This document shows, one piece after another, positions 1-7,708 of a stretch of DNA of 64,000 nucleotides (position 1 is its first letter; each line of letters begins with the position of its first letter). The stretch comes from JAPSGM01 sp963777045 (GTDB taxonomy: Bacteria; Chloroflexota; Limnocylindria; QHBO01), in contig CAVZPD010000015.1 in NCBI GenBank assembly GCA_963777045.1, positions 62,001-126,000 of the forward strand. Direction: 5' to 3'. The position numbers and the translations under genes were made by a program. A model generated the notes under the pieces. The model searched no databases. It was given only the letters and a program-made list of their open reading frames with translations, and was not told the DNA's origin.

Positions 1-801
1 GATGGCATAGGCGAGCTGATAGCCGAGCGAGTACACGCCAATTGCCGCCCGCGCCTGCAGCGCGCTGACCGGCAGCAGGAAGCTGAGCAGCCATCGGTCC
101 GAAACATTGAGCATCCAGCCCGAGATGGTGTGGGGGACCAGCGGCAGCCCGAAGCGCAGCGCCTCGGCGGCAAGCCGCCGGTCCATCGCCGGGCCCCCTG
201 CGCGCGCGACCATCGCACCGGTTACCGCCACCACCAGGACGCCGCCGGCCAGCTGGCCGAACAGCGCGCCCACGACGCCGACGCGCAGGACCACCAGCAG
301 CAGCAGCGTCGTGGCCGCGGTGACCAGGAACGCCCCGCCGGTGAACCCCAGGAAGCGGCCCGGCTGCTCGCGCGCCCGCAAGATCGTGGCGGGCAGGAAC
401 TGGAACGTGGTGGTGAAGCTCAGGACGGCGGCGATCAGCCCGAAGGGCATGAACGCGAGCCCGGCGAACAGCATCGAGAAGAAGGCCCACGACAGGAGCG
501 CCGCGACGGCCGACCCGGCGGCGGCAACGACGACAGTCAGCGTCGCGATCGTTCCGATGAGGCGATCCTGGCGCGCCGGATCGGAAGAGTCGAAGTGCAT
601 GCGCATCAGCGCTCCGTCCAGGCCCATCCGCAGGATGTTGGCGAGCAGCTGGGCGACGGACGTCACCAGTGCAACGGCGCCGTAGTCCGCCGTCGACAGG
701 ACCGACACGTAGATCGGGAGCAGCAGGAAGGCGCCGACTCGCGGTAGGACGAACCCGACCGAGTAGAGCAAGGATCCGCGCGCGAGGCTGCGGAGCGTCA
801 C
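1..801 (-). CDS. Polysaccharide flippase (Wzx/MATE-like), 3' end beyond the window
   Basis: Integral membrane protein expected to flip lipid-linked oligosaccharide units across the cytoplasmic membrane. About 267 N-terminal residues are visible; the gene runs off the left edge. It opens VTLRSLARGSLLYSVGF, followed by alternating hydrophobic segments and the AEALRFGLPLVPHTISGW stretch typical of the polysaccharide biosynthesis/oligosaccharide flippase family. The GTG at 801 is the only start codon between the first upstream in-frame stop (TAG) and the conserved part. It is divergent from the ligase-like gene at 918, with a TAGAAT -10 candidate at 832-837. A second flippase lies at 8773-10119, so the locus may export two different chains. 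Family assignment is firm; the substrate is unknown. Confidence 0.8.
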   Translation of the reverse strand, partial: MTLRSLARGSLLYSVGFVLPRVGAFLLLPIYVSVLSTADYGAVALVTSVAQLLANILRMGLDGALMRMHFDSSDPARQDRLIGTIATLTVVVAAAGSAVAALLSWAFFSMLFAGLAFMPFGLIAAVLSFTTTFQFLPATILRAREQPGRFLGFTGGAFLVTAATTLLLLVVLRVGVVGALFGQLAGGVLVVAVTGAMVARAGGPAMDRRLAAEALRFGLPLVPHTISGWMLNVSDRWLLSFLLPVSALQARAAIGVYSLGYQLAYAI

Positions 802-831
802 CTTGGGGGACTGGCTGCGTGCACGGCGCCG

Positions 832-883
832 ATTCTAGGGGCCGGCAGCCGGTCGGGAGCACGCCTGCGTCAGGCCCTATAGT
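832..883. promoter_or_regulatory. Divergent -10 boxes for the flippase and the ligase-like gene
   Basis: On the minus strand TAGAAT lies at 832-837, about 30 nt before the GTG at 801. On the plus strand TATAGT lies at 878-883, 34 nt before the ATG at 918. Both fit the TAnnnT pattern seen before many genes here; no convincing -35 is visible. Confidence 0.45.
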
Positions 884-917
884 GGCGAGGCTCGCAGCAG
901 GGACCGGCACCCAGGGG

Positions 918-3761
918 ATGGACACGACGACATCGATGAGGCTTTCCGAGGCGCTGGTTCGCCCAACCGGTCTCGTCGTGGCCCTGGTCATTGCGATCGC
1001 CGTCATCGCCACCCTCGCCGGTGCGTGGCTTTCCCCGATCCTGTTCATCGTTCTGGCGGGACTCGTGCTCGTGGGCGTTGCCTACTCGGCGGCCCGCTGG
1101 CCGCGCGCGACCCTCGTCGCCGCCACGATCGCCACGCTCGCCGATCCCGCCGTCCTGCGCGGCCTCCTGCCGGCCGACGTCGACTATCTGCTCATCGGCT
1201 TCAGCGAAGCGCTGATCGGGACGGCCGGTCTGGCGATCGCCGCACGGATGGTCCGCACCCACCGGTTCGTCGCAGCCTTCCGTGATCCGGTCACGGTCCT
1301 GGGGGTTGCATTCGTTGCCGTGGCCGCGGTGTCGGCCCTCTTGAACGGCGTCTCACCGCTGATCGCGATGCTGGGCATCATTGCGACCGTCGACGCGCTG
1401 GCGGTCTACTACCTCGCGCGCATGCTGCCATTCGACCGACGCGCGATCTCGCTGGCGATCGCGGCGCTGGTGGCTACCGCCACGTTCGCGGCGCTGCTCG
1501 GGATCGCCCAGGCCCTCCTGACGCCACAGATCCTGTGGTTCCAGGCATTCGCGGGCCGCTTCGGCGAAGGCGGACGGGTGACCGGCTTCATGGGAAACCC
1601 GAACCTGCTCGCGGCCCTCATCGGCCTCGCGCTCCCGTTTCCGCTCTTCGGTACGCGATACCTCTCGACCAAGCGCCAGCGCTGGCTGGCCGGCTGCGTC
1701 CTGTTCGTCCTTACCCTGTCCCTCATCCTCACTTTCTCGCGTGGTGCCTGGGTCGCGGTGATCCTCGGCGTGATCTTGGGAACCATGCTGATCGACTGGC
1801 GGCTGCTGGCGGTGATGGCGCTGATCGTCGTTGCGGCCTACGTCGTGGCCGGAGAACATGCCGCGCAACGTGCTGCGTGGATCCCGAACGACCTCCCACC
1901 CTACGCGCAGGGGCAGGAGAGCCCGCCGGACATCTTCGATTCACTCGGCAACAGGCTCGGCTACATCGGCGCGCTGAGCGACCTGAGGCTCCGCTACATG
2001 GTGGAGGGGATCCCCATCCTGCTCGCTGATCCCGTTCTCGGTGTGGGCCCGGGCCGCTACGGCGGGGCAGTGGCCCGAATCACAAATTCCCCGATCTACG
2101 CGGAGTACGGCACCAGCCTCTACGGATATCGGACTGTGCACAATTTCTGGCTGCATACCGTGGGCGAGGTGGGAGCCCTGGGCGTGGCCGTCTTCCTGAC
2201 CATGATCATCGGCCTTGGCTGGCGCTTCGCCCGCGCCGCACGCCGGGCGGAGGGGATGGACCGGCTGCTGCTGGGAGCCGCGGTGACCGCGCTGGCCGTG
2301 GTGGCGCTCCACAACCTGACGGAGATGATCTTCGAGGGCAACTCGCCCGCCTTCGCGATCTGGTTGGTACTCGGCCTCTGCTCGCTGCTGGCACCGGCCA
2401 TGAGCGTCACGGCCAGGGTTGCCTCGATCGAAGAGAGACTAGCTTCTCGTTCGATCCAGGGCCGGAAGCACCAGCAGGATGCTCAGCGTGAACGGCGCGT
2501 ATCCACTGACCGCGAACGACTCGATGAGCGTCAAGCCCAGGATCACGAGCCAGGCCGGCAGGAGCCAGGTCCAGTAGTGACGTCGGCGCCGCGCAATGAA
2601 GAGGCGCAGCGGCCAGAGCAGCATCGCGCCGATTGCGGCGACTCCGACCGCCCCGGCCTTCACCAGCGCTGTCAGGTAGGCGTTGTCCACGCCCGGCTGT
2701 TCACCCACGGTCGAGCTCTTGTACCCGCCATACGCCCAGCCGATCCGCACCATCTCGCCCAGCCCGTGTCCCACGACGGGAGCATCCCGGGATTCGATGA
2801 AGGCATCGGCGTACGAATAGAAACGGCCCCCGCCCTGCGCGGTGAGGTCATCCTTCTCGCCGCCGGTGATCCGGTCGATGGCGTTGATGACGGGCCGCTG
2901 GTCGCCGTTCGGGCCCTGCTGGCTGTCGCCGGGTTCGTCCCCCGGCGCCGGCGCCCAGATCTGGATGCCGACGCTGTACGTCGCCAGCCCGGACCCGAGA
3001 CCAATGACCACTGCGAGGACGACGGGTGCCACCGCGCGGACGAAGGTGACGTTGCGAGTCCCAAGCTGCCAGGCGGCCCAGACCGCCGCCAGGATGCCGG
3101 CGGCGACCAGTCCGGTCATCAACGCTCGCGTCAGAGTCAGGCCGGCGGCCGCGGCGAACAGCGCTGCGAGCATCAGCCAGGGAACCGGCCGCCGCATCGC
3201 CTGGTAGCCGGCATAGGCTGCGGCCGGAATGAGGAAGGTCGCCTGCCCGTAGTGCAGGCGCATGCGCGGGTCGTACGCGTAGGCGCCGATCTTCAGCCCA
3301 CCCTCGAAGTCCGGCATCAGCATCGCGAGCAGAATCAGCCCGGCGTAGAGCGTCATGCCCCATACCAGGGCCCGGACGATGGCCGCCCGGGAAGTCCCAG
3401 ACAGCAGGACCAGCAGGCCGGCGCCATAGAGGATCCACCAGCGCGCGTCTCGCGCCACGTTGCGCAGTGCGTTGTCCGAGACGATGCCGACCACCAGGGC
3501 GGCGAGGCCCACGGCCAGGAACACCATGAGCGTGACCGCAGTGGGACGGCGCAATGCTCCCAGCCCCTCGCGATGCAGGCGACTGATGGTCGCAGCCAGG
3601 CCGAGGATCAAGCCGATCGCCGCCACCACGTCGTGCGGCCTGACGGGATTGCCGGCGACCTCAGGCAGCCCGACCTCCGCGCCACGCCCCACCGGGATGG
3701 CGAGCATGACCAGCATCGCCGCCGGCAGCGGACCCAGGCGTCGATCCCGGGAGAGGAGTAG
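918..3761 (+). CDS. O-antigen ligase/polymerase-like membrane protein; frame runs on antisense to the next gene
   Basis: Residues 1 to about 505 form a polytopic membrane protein of the O-antigen ligase (Wzy/WaaL) family: about ten hydrophobic segments, GFMGNPNLLAAL near residue 235, LILTFSRGAW in the middle, and the periplasmic loop with GVGPGRYGG and HNFWLHTVGEVG near the C-terminus. It should join polysaccharide units or transfer them to an acceptor. The frame has no stop where the family ends (about 2430) and stays open to TAG at 3759-3761. That last third is the exact antisense of the opposite gene (2439-3920) and is not credible protein. A TAG one base out of frame at 2440-2442 would close the gene, so a single extra base upstream is likely. 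ATG 918 is preceded by AGGGG. The longer upstream extension (from 669) looks non-coding. Confidence 0.6.
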   Translation: MDTTTSMRLSEALVRPTGLVVALVIAIAVIATLAGAWLSPILFIVLAGLVLVGVAYSAARWPRATLVAATIATLADPAVLRGLLPADVDYLLIGFSEALIGTAGLAIAARMVRTHRFVAAFRDPVTVLGVAFVAVAAVSALLNGVSPLIAMLGIIATVDALAVYYLARMLPFDRRAISLAIAALVATATFAALLGIAQALLTPQILWFQAFAGRFGEGGRVTGFMGNPNLLAALIGLALPFPLFGTRYLSTKRQRWLAGCVLFVLTLSLILTFSRGAWVAVILGVILGTMLIDWRLLAVMALIVVAAYVVAGEHAAQRAAWIPNDLPPYAQGQESPPDIFDSLGNRLGYIGALSDLRLRYMVEGIPILLADPVLGVGPGRYGGAVARITNSPIYAEYGTSLYGYRTVHNFWLHTVGEVGALGVAVFLTMIIGLGWRFARAARRAEGMDRLLLGAAVTALAVVALHNLTEMIFEGNSPAFAIWLVLGLCSLLAPAMSVTARVASIEERLASRSIQGRKHQQDAQRERRVSTDRERLDERQAQDHEPGRQEPGPVVTSAPRNEEAQRPEQHRADCGDSDRPGLHQRCQVGVVHARLFTHGRALVPAIRPADPHHLAQPVSHDGSIPGFDEGIGVRIETAPALRGEVILLAAGDPVDGVDDGPLVAVRALLAVAGFVPRRRRPDLDADAVRRQPGPETNDHCEDDGCHRADEGDVASPKLPGGPDRRQDAGGDQSGHQRSRQSQAGGRGEQRCEHQPGNRPPHRLVAGIGCGRNEEGRLPVVQAHARVVRVGADLQPTLEVRHQHREQNQPGVERHAPYQGPDDGRPGSPRQQDQQAGAIEDPPARVSRHVAQCVVRDDADHQGGEAHGQEHHERDRSGTAQCSQPLAMQATDGRSQAEDQADRRHHVVRPDGIAGDLRQPDLRATPHRDGEHDQHRRRQRTQASIPGEE

Positions 3762-3920
3762 AGCAGCCAGCGCCGCAAGCGCGAGCTGCAGCCAGCCATT
3801 TGGCAGGAAGAGGACTGCCAGCAGGGCGAGCCCAAGCGTCAGCGAGCCGAGCGCGCCAGCGCGAGAGATGGGCAGTGACCACAGCCCGGCGCGAATCGCT
3901 CCGTCGGTGCGGGCCATCAT
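2439..3920 (-). CDS. Second O-antigen ligase/polymerase-like membrane protein
   Basis: Polytopic membrane protein of 493 residues in the O-antigen ligase/Wzy superfamily. It shows about eleven hydrophobic helices, a central LTRALMTGLVAAG segment, and a large extracytoplasmic loop with GGRFYSYADAFIESRDAP and VVGHGLGEMVRIG, the region that carries the catalytic loop in this family. It likely polymerises or ligates the polysaccharide made by the neighbouring genes. Two adjacent Met codons (3920 and 3917) sit 8 nt behind a TATTCT -10 box, so the message is probably leaderless. The 77 residues upstream in the open frame are antisense of the epimerase gene and are rejected. Its stop (2439-2441) shares CTAG with the presumed stop of the convergent ligase-like gene. 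Confidence 0.75.
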   Translation of the reverse strand: MMARTDGAIRAGLWSLPISRAGALGSLTLGLALLAVLFLPNGWLQLALAALAALLLSRDRRLGPLPAAMLVMLAIPVGRGAEVGLPEVAGNPVRPHDVVAAIGLILGLAATISRLHREGLGALRRPTAVTLMVFLAVGLAALVVGIVSDNALRNVARDARWWILYGAGLLVLLSGTSRAAIVRALVWGMTLYAGLILLAMLMPDFEGGLKIGAYAYDPRMRLHYGQATFLIPAAAYAGYQAMRRPVPWLMLAALFAAAAGLTLTRALMTGLVAAGILAAVWAAWQLGTRNVTFVRAVAPVVLAVVIGLGSGLATYSVGIQIWAPAPGDEPGDSQQGPNGDQRPVINAIDRITGGEKDDLTAQGGGRFYSYADAFIESRDAPVVGHGLGEMVRIGWAYGGYKSSTVGEQPGVDNAYLTALVKAGAVGVAAIGAMLLWPLRLFIARRRRHYWTWLLPAWLVILGLTLIESFAVSGYAPFTLSILLVLPALDRTRS

Positions 3921-3928
3921 GGTCGGGA

Positions 3929-3945
3929 AGAATACCCCGTATCCT
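3929..3945. promoter_or_regulatory. Back-to-back leaderless promoters between ligase-like gene and epimerase
   Basis: TATTCT on the minus strand (3929-3934) lies 8 nt before ATG 3920, and TATCCT on the plus strand (3940-3945) lies 9 nt before ATG 3955. Only 34 bp separate the two starts, so the two polymerase complexes must compete for overlapping DNA. Confidence 0.5.
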
Positions 3946-3954
3946 TTCAGGCCG

Positions 3955-5073
3955 ATGAGCACGCCCCAGAAGACCCCGCTCGCCGTCATCTTCGGCACGC
4001 GGCCGGAAGCCATCAAGATGGCGCCCCTGATCCTGGCATTGCGGACGGCTGGCGAGCCGATCCTGGTCGTCAGCACCGGACAGCACGCCGAGCTCGTGGA
4101 CCGGACGCTCGAGCCCTTCGGCATCCGGACCGATGTGGACCTGGGGCTCATGCGCAGCGGCCAGACGCTCGACTACGTCCTCTCGAGCGCCATCACCGCG
4201 GTCGGCGACCTCATCGCACAGCACACCCCCCGCGCCGTCCTCGTCCAGGGCGATACCAGCAGCATGCTCGGCGCCACGCTGGCGTCGTTCCACCATCGCG
4301 TGCCGGTTGGGCACGTGGAGGCGGGCCTCAGGTCACACGACTTCTCACACCCCTTTCCCGAGGAGATGAACCGGCGCGCCGCTGCGACGATGATGCGCTG
4401 GCACTTCGCGCCAACCGACGGTGCGGTGCGCAACCTCGCGGCAGAGGGCATCGTCGCCAACGTCCACAGGGTCGGAAACACCGTCGTGGATGCCTTGCAG
4501 CGTCTCGTGGCGCTGCCGGAAACCAGGATCCCCGAGAGCCTGCAACCGTTTCTCGGCACGGGGCCCTACATCCTGGCCACGGCCCATCGTCGCGAGTCGT
4601 GGGATGGAGGGATCGCCCGCATCGCGACGGCGCTGCGGGCCGTCCTGCGCGAGCTCCCCGATCATCGGCTCGTCTTCGCCACGCATCCCAACCCGATTGC
4701 GCGCGGCCCCGTGGACGATTTGCTTGGCGCCGAGGAGCATGCCCGGGTTGTGGACGCACTCGAGTATCCATCGTTCCTCGGATTGCTGAGCGGAGCCCGC
4801 CTGGCCATCAGCGATTCAGGCGGCGTGCAGGAGGAGGGGCCGACCCTGGGCATCCCGGTGCTGGTCACACGTGAGACGACCGAGCGCCCGGAGGGCGTCG
4901 AGGCCGGTGCGGTGCAGCTGGTGGGGACCGACGTGGAGAAGATCCGCTCCACGGCCCTGGCGCTGCTGCGCGATGAAGCCGCCCTCGCCGACATGCGCGG
5001 CCGCGGTCGCGGACTCTACGGCGACGGACGGGCCGCGTCGCGCATCGCGGCAATCCTGGCGGCCGAGGCGTGA
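3955..5073 (+). CDS. wecB: UDP-N-acetylglucosamine 2-epimerase (non-hydrolysing)
   Basis: Cytoplasmic enzyme interconverting UDP-GlcNAc and UDP-ManNAc, supplying ManNAc for surface polymers. Its 372 residues match the usual family length. Landmarks are GTRPEAIKMAPL near residue 14, QGDTSSMLGAT near 98, the catalytic-acid region GHVEAGLRSHD near 122, FPEEMNRR, the ATAHRRES histidine motif near 210 and the nucleotide-binding ISDSGGVQEEGP near 286. The Asp/Glu/Glu/His catalytic set known from WecB/MnaA is therefore present. The start ATG is 9 nt behind a TATCCT box. It overlaps the next gene by 4 bp (GTGA), so they are co-translated. In SLH-anchoring Firmicutes the same enzyme (MnaA) feeds synthesis of the secondary cell wall polymer. 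Confidence 0.93.
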   Translation: MSTPQKTPLAVIFGTRPEAIKMAPLILALRTAGEPILVVSTGQHAELVDRTLEPFGIRTDVDLGLMRSGQTLDYVLSSAITAVGDLIAQHTPRAVLVQGDTSSMLGATLASFHHRVPVGHVEAGLRSHDFSHPFPEEMNRRAAATMMRWHFAPTDGAVRNLAAEGIVANVHRVGNTVVDALQRLVALPETRIPESLQPFLGTGPYILATAHRRESWDGGIARIATALRAVLRELPDHRLVFATHPNPIARGPVDDLLGAEEHARVVDALEYPSFLGLLSGARLAISDSGGVQEEGPTLGIPVLVTRETTERPEGVEAGAVQLVGTDVEKIRSTALALLRDEAALADMRGRGRGLYGDGRAASRIAAILAAEA

Positions 5074-7166
5074 CCGACGCACAGCGCCCTGACGAGCTGC
5101 CCGCGGGCGAGGCTCCGCGCGTCGAGATCCTGCTCGCCAAGGCCTACGACCCCGATCCCCGCGTGGAGCGCACCGCCCAGGCGCTCATCGCCGCCGGGTA
5201 CGACGTGCGGGTATTGGCCTGGGATCGTGGCGGACATCGGCCCATGGAAGAGGTCCACAACGGTGTTCCGATCAGGCGGATCCGGGTGCGCAGCCGCCCG
5301 TCACGGGGCTGGACCCAGGCATTCTTCCTGCTGCTGGTGGCGCTCCGTTCCCTGCCGCTGACGCGGTCTCGTCGCCCGCGGGTCATCCACGCGGTCAACC
5401 TCCCCATGCTCTTCGTGGCGCTCGCCATCACGCCGTTCCTCGGCGGCCGACGTCCGGCGATCGTCTACGACGCCTTCGAGATCCACGCGCTGATGGGGGT
5501 CCACCGCTACCAACCATGGCTCGTGCTGCTCATCGCCCTCATCGAGCGCTACCTCCCGCGCTTTGCGGACCTCGTCATCACGCCCGGCGAGGATCGGCGC
5601 CGCTATTTCGCCGATCGCGGCATCGCCTCGGTGGCGATCCCCAACTGGGTCGAGCCGCCGGCGAACCTGCCGCGCCGCGAGGAGGCGCGGCATGAGCTCG
5701 GCATCGAGCCAGACCGGTTCGTCCTGCTCTACACGGGCGGCATCATCGGCTCGCGCGACCTGCAGGCGCTGGTCGACCATGCGCGCCGCCGTCCGGACGA
5801 CCTGGTCCTGATCGCGGGCCGCGGTGACGCGGAACGGGAGCTCGCGGAGGCCTCGGCGGGACTGCCCAACGTTCGCCTGCTGGGCTGGGTCGCCAACCCA
5901 GCTTCACTCATCGCGGCCGCCGATGCCCTCTACTACGCGCTCAAGACCAACCATCCGTACGCGGCCCACGCCGCGCCCAACAACCTGTACCAGGCCATCG
6001 CGTACGCCATCCCGCTGCTGCATCGCGAACAGGGCGAGATCGAGATCGTCGCATCGCACCACCTCATTGGCCGCGCATTTTCGGACGGTGCGAGCCTGGA
6101 CGCGGCCGTCGACCAGCTGCGCGACCCCGCCACGAACGCCGCCGTCCGAGATTCGTTGCGCTCGATGCAGGACGACTACCGCTGGACGCGCGCGGCGGAC
6201 CGGCTCGTCCCGGCGTACCGGCGTCTCATTCCCGAGCCGGCCCGTGTCCGCCCGCAGCTCCTCGTCCTGACCCGGATCTGGCCCACCCGGCAGCGGCCCA
6301 GCGTCGGCACGTTCGTGCGCCAACGGGTGCTCGGCGTCCGGGACGTGCAGGTCATCAAGCCGCGCTGGCCACGCCTGCCACGCGTACTGCTCTACCTGTT
6401 GCTGCTGGCCGATGGGTTGCGGCTGCGCAATCGCCTGTCGGGCGTCGAAGCGCACATGCTGGTTCCCACCGGTTTCGTGGGCCTGTTGATCGCGCGCTTG
6501 CGGCGTGTCCCATTGGTCGTGTACGCCCATGGCGGCGACGTTCGAGCCTGGTGGCGGCGTCCGCTCGCGATGCGACTGCTCTCGCGCCTGGTCGCACAGA
6601 AGGCGGATGCAGTGGTCACCAATTCCGAGGACACCGCCACCTACCTGCGGCAGCTCGGCAGGGAGCCTCGCATCGTTCCGCCGGGCGTGGACCTGCGCCG
6701 CTTCAGGCCCAGCCGACGCCCCGAGGTTCGCCGCGTCCTGTACCTGGGCGGGCGCAATCGGCGCAAGGGTTATGCGGCCGCAGCCCAGCTTGCCGATACG
6801 CTCGTCGGGCCGTGGCTGCGGGATGTCGAGCCGGACGAGGTCCCGGCCCTGATGGCCGAGCACGACGTGGTCCTGATGCCCTCCATCGCCGAGCCGTTCG
6901 GCCTGGTGGCGGTGGAGGCGATCGCGAGCGGAAGATGGGTGGTGGCGAGTGCCGTCGGGGGTCTGCTCGACATCGTGCAGGACGGCGTGAACGGCACGCT
7001 GGTGACTGACGGCGACTTCGCCGGAGCCCTGCAGCGCGTGCCCGACTACGACCCCTGGAAGGTCGCCGCCACCGCGGAACGTTTCAGCCTGGCTGGATGG
7101 CAGGCGGCCATGGACGGTGTCTGGGAGGAGATCCACCGCCGTAGGGCGGCTCACGACGCCAGCTAG
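5070..7166 (+). CDS. Tandem double glycosyltransferase (two GT4/GT-B units in one chain)
   Basis: One uninterrupted 698-residue protein holding two complete GT-B glycosyltransferases. Unit 1 (about residues 10-390) has the N-terminal DPDPRVERTAQAL motif, a donor-site region LLYTGGIIGSRDLQAL and the nucleotide-sugar segment NNLYQAIAYAIPLL. Unit 2 (about 393-695) starts LLVLTRIWPTRQRPSVGTF, continues with VVYAHGGDVRAWWRR and VPPGVDLRRFRPS, and ends in the GT4 signature EPFGLVAVEAIASGRW near residue 605. The fusion probably adds two successive sugars to one acceptor. GTG 5070 overlaps the epimerase stop. Its own stop shares CTAG with the convergent pyrophosphatase gene. There are no membrane segments; it should act on the inner face of the membrane. 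Sugar specificity cannot be read from the sequence. Confidence 0.85.
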   Translation: MTDAQRPDELPAGEAPRVEILLAKAYDPDPRVERTAQALIAAGYDVRVLAWDRGGHRPMEEVHNGVPIRRIRVRSRPSRGWTQAFFLLLVALRSLPLTRSRRPRVIHAVNLPMLFVALAITPFLGGRRPAIVYDAFEIHALMGVHRYQPWLVLLIALIERYLPRFADLVITPGEDRRRYFADRGIASVAIPNWVEPPANLPRREEARHELGIEPDRFVLLYTGGIIGSRDLQALVDHARRRPDDLVLIAGRGDAERELAEASAGLPNVRLLGWVANPASLIAAADALYYALKTNHPYAAHAAPNNLYQAIAYAIPLLHREQGEIEIVASHHLIGRAFSDGASLDAAVDQLRDPATNAAVRDSLRSMQDDYRWTRAADRLVPAYRRLIPEPARVRPQLLVLTRIWPTRQRPSVGTFVRQRVLGVRDVQVIKPRWPRLPRVLLYLLLLADGLRLRNRLSGVEAHMLVPTGFVGLLIARLRRVPLVVYAHGGDVRAWWRRPLAMRLLSRLVAQKADAVVTNSEDTATYLRQLGREPRIVPPGVDLRRFRPSRRPEVRRVLYLGGRNRRKGYAAAAQLADTLVGPWLRDVEPDEVPALMAEHDVVLMPSIAEPFGLVAVEAIASGRWVVASAVGGLLDIVQDGVNGTLVTDGDFAGALQRVPDYDPWKVAATAERFSLAGWQAAMDGVWEEIHRRRAAHDAS

Positions 7167-7684
7167 CGCCAGGTGCCGGGTGGGCTCGCGGCCTGTTGCG
7201 ACCCGCTGCGCATCGCGTCCTCGATGATTCGCCAGGCATCCTCGACGCCCAGCCAGCCACGGACGTTGGTCATCCGATCCTCGAGCGTCTTGTAGGTCTC
7301 GAAGAAGTTCTCGATCTCGCGCAGGAGGTGCGGCGACAGCTCCTCCAGCGTCCGGCTCGACTCCAACCGCGCGTCATCCTGCGCCACCGCCAGGATCTTG
7401 TAGTCGTGGCCCTTGTCATCGGCCATGTCCAGCACGCCCACCGGTCGGGCGCGGACTACGCAGCCGGGAAAGGTGGGCTCGCTGATCACCACCAGGACGT
7501 CGAGCGGGTCGCCGTCATCGGCCATGCTGCCTTCGATGAAGCCGTAGTCGCACGGGTAGTGCACGCTCGAGTAGAGGATCCGATCCAGCACGAACCGATG
7601 TCGCTGATGGTCGTACTCATACTTGTTGCGGCTCCCGGTCGGGATCTCGACGGTGACCTCGATCGGGGCGCGGACGGCATCCAT
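7163..7684 (-). CDS. ppa: Inorganic pyrophosphatase (soluble, family I)
   Basis: Hydrolyses pyrophosphate to phosphate in the cytoplasm, pulling nucleotide-sugar and other biosynthetic reactions forward. About 173 residues. The family signature DDGDPLDVLV carries the three metal-binding aspartates; EIPTGSRNKYEYD and the YPCDYGFIEGS segment are also diagnostic, and the C-terminal half shows GHDYKILAVAQDD and FFETYKTLE. ATG 7684 is preferred over the Met six codons upstream (7702) because a CATACT -10 box lies 6 nt before it and would overlap the longer reading. It sits inside a polysaccharide locus, where nucleotide-sugar synthesis releases pyrophosphate. Confidence 0.93.
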   Translation of the reverse strand: MDAVRAPIEVTVEIPTGSRNKYEYDHQRHRFVLDRILYSSVHYPCDYGFIEGSMADDGDPLDVLVVISEPTFPGCVVRARPVGVLDMADDKGHDYKILAVAQDDARLESSRTLEELSPHLLREIENFFETYKTLEDRMTNVRGWLGVEDAWRIIEDAMRSGSQQAASPPGTWR

Positions 7685-7690
7685 GGGTTG

Positions 7691-7696
7691 AGTATG
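7691..7696 (-). promoter_or_regulatory. -10 box of ppa
   Basis: CATACT on the minus strand, 6 nt before ATG 7684; leaderless arrangement. Confidence 0.5.
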
Positions 7697-7708
7697 CGAC
7701 ATGCGCGC

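Noticed and set aside
669..917. Upstream extension of the 918 gene back to a Met at 669
   Set aside because: The extra 83 residues are Arg/Gly/Pro-rich, overlap the divergent flippase gene antisense, and the family begins at the hydrophobic segment after 918.
7685..7702. Longer start for ppa at 7702
   Set aside because: The extra six codons contain the CATACT box, and the shorter start keeps the full enzyme.
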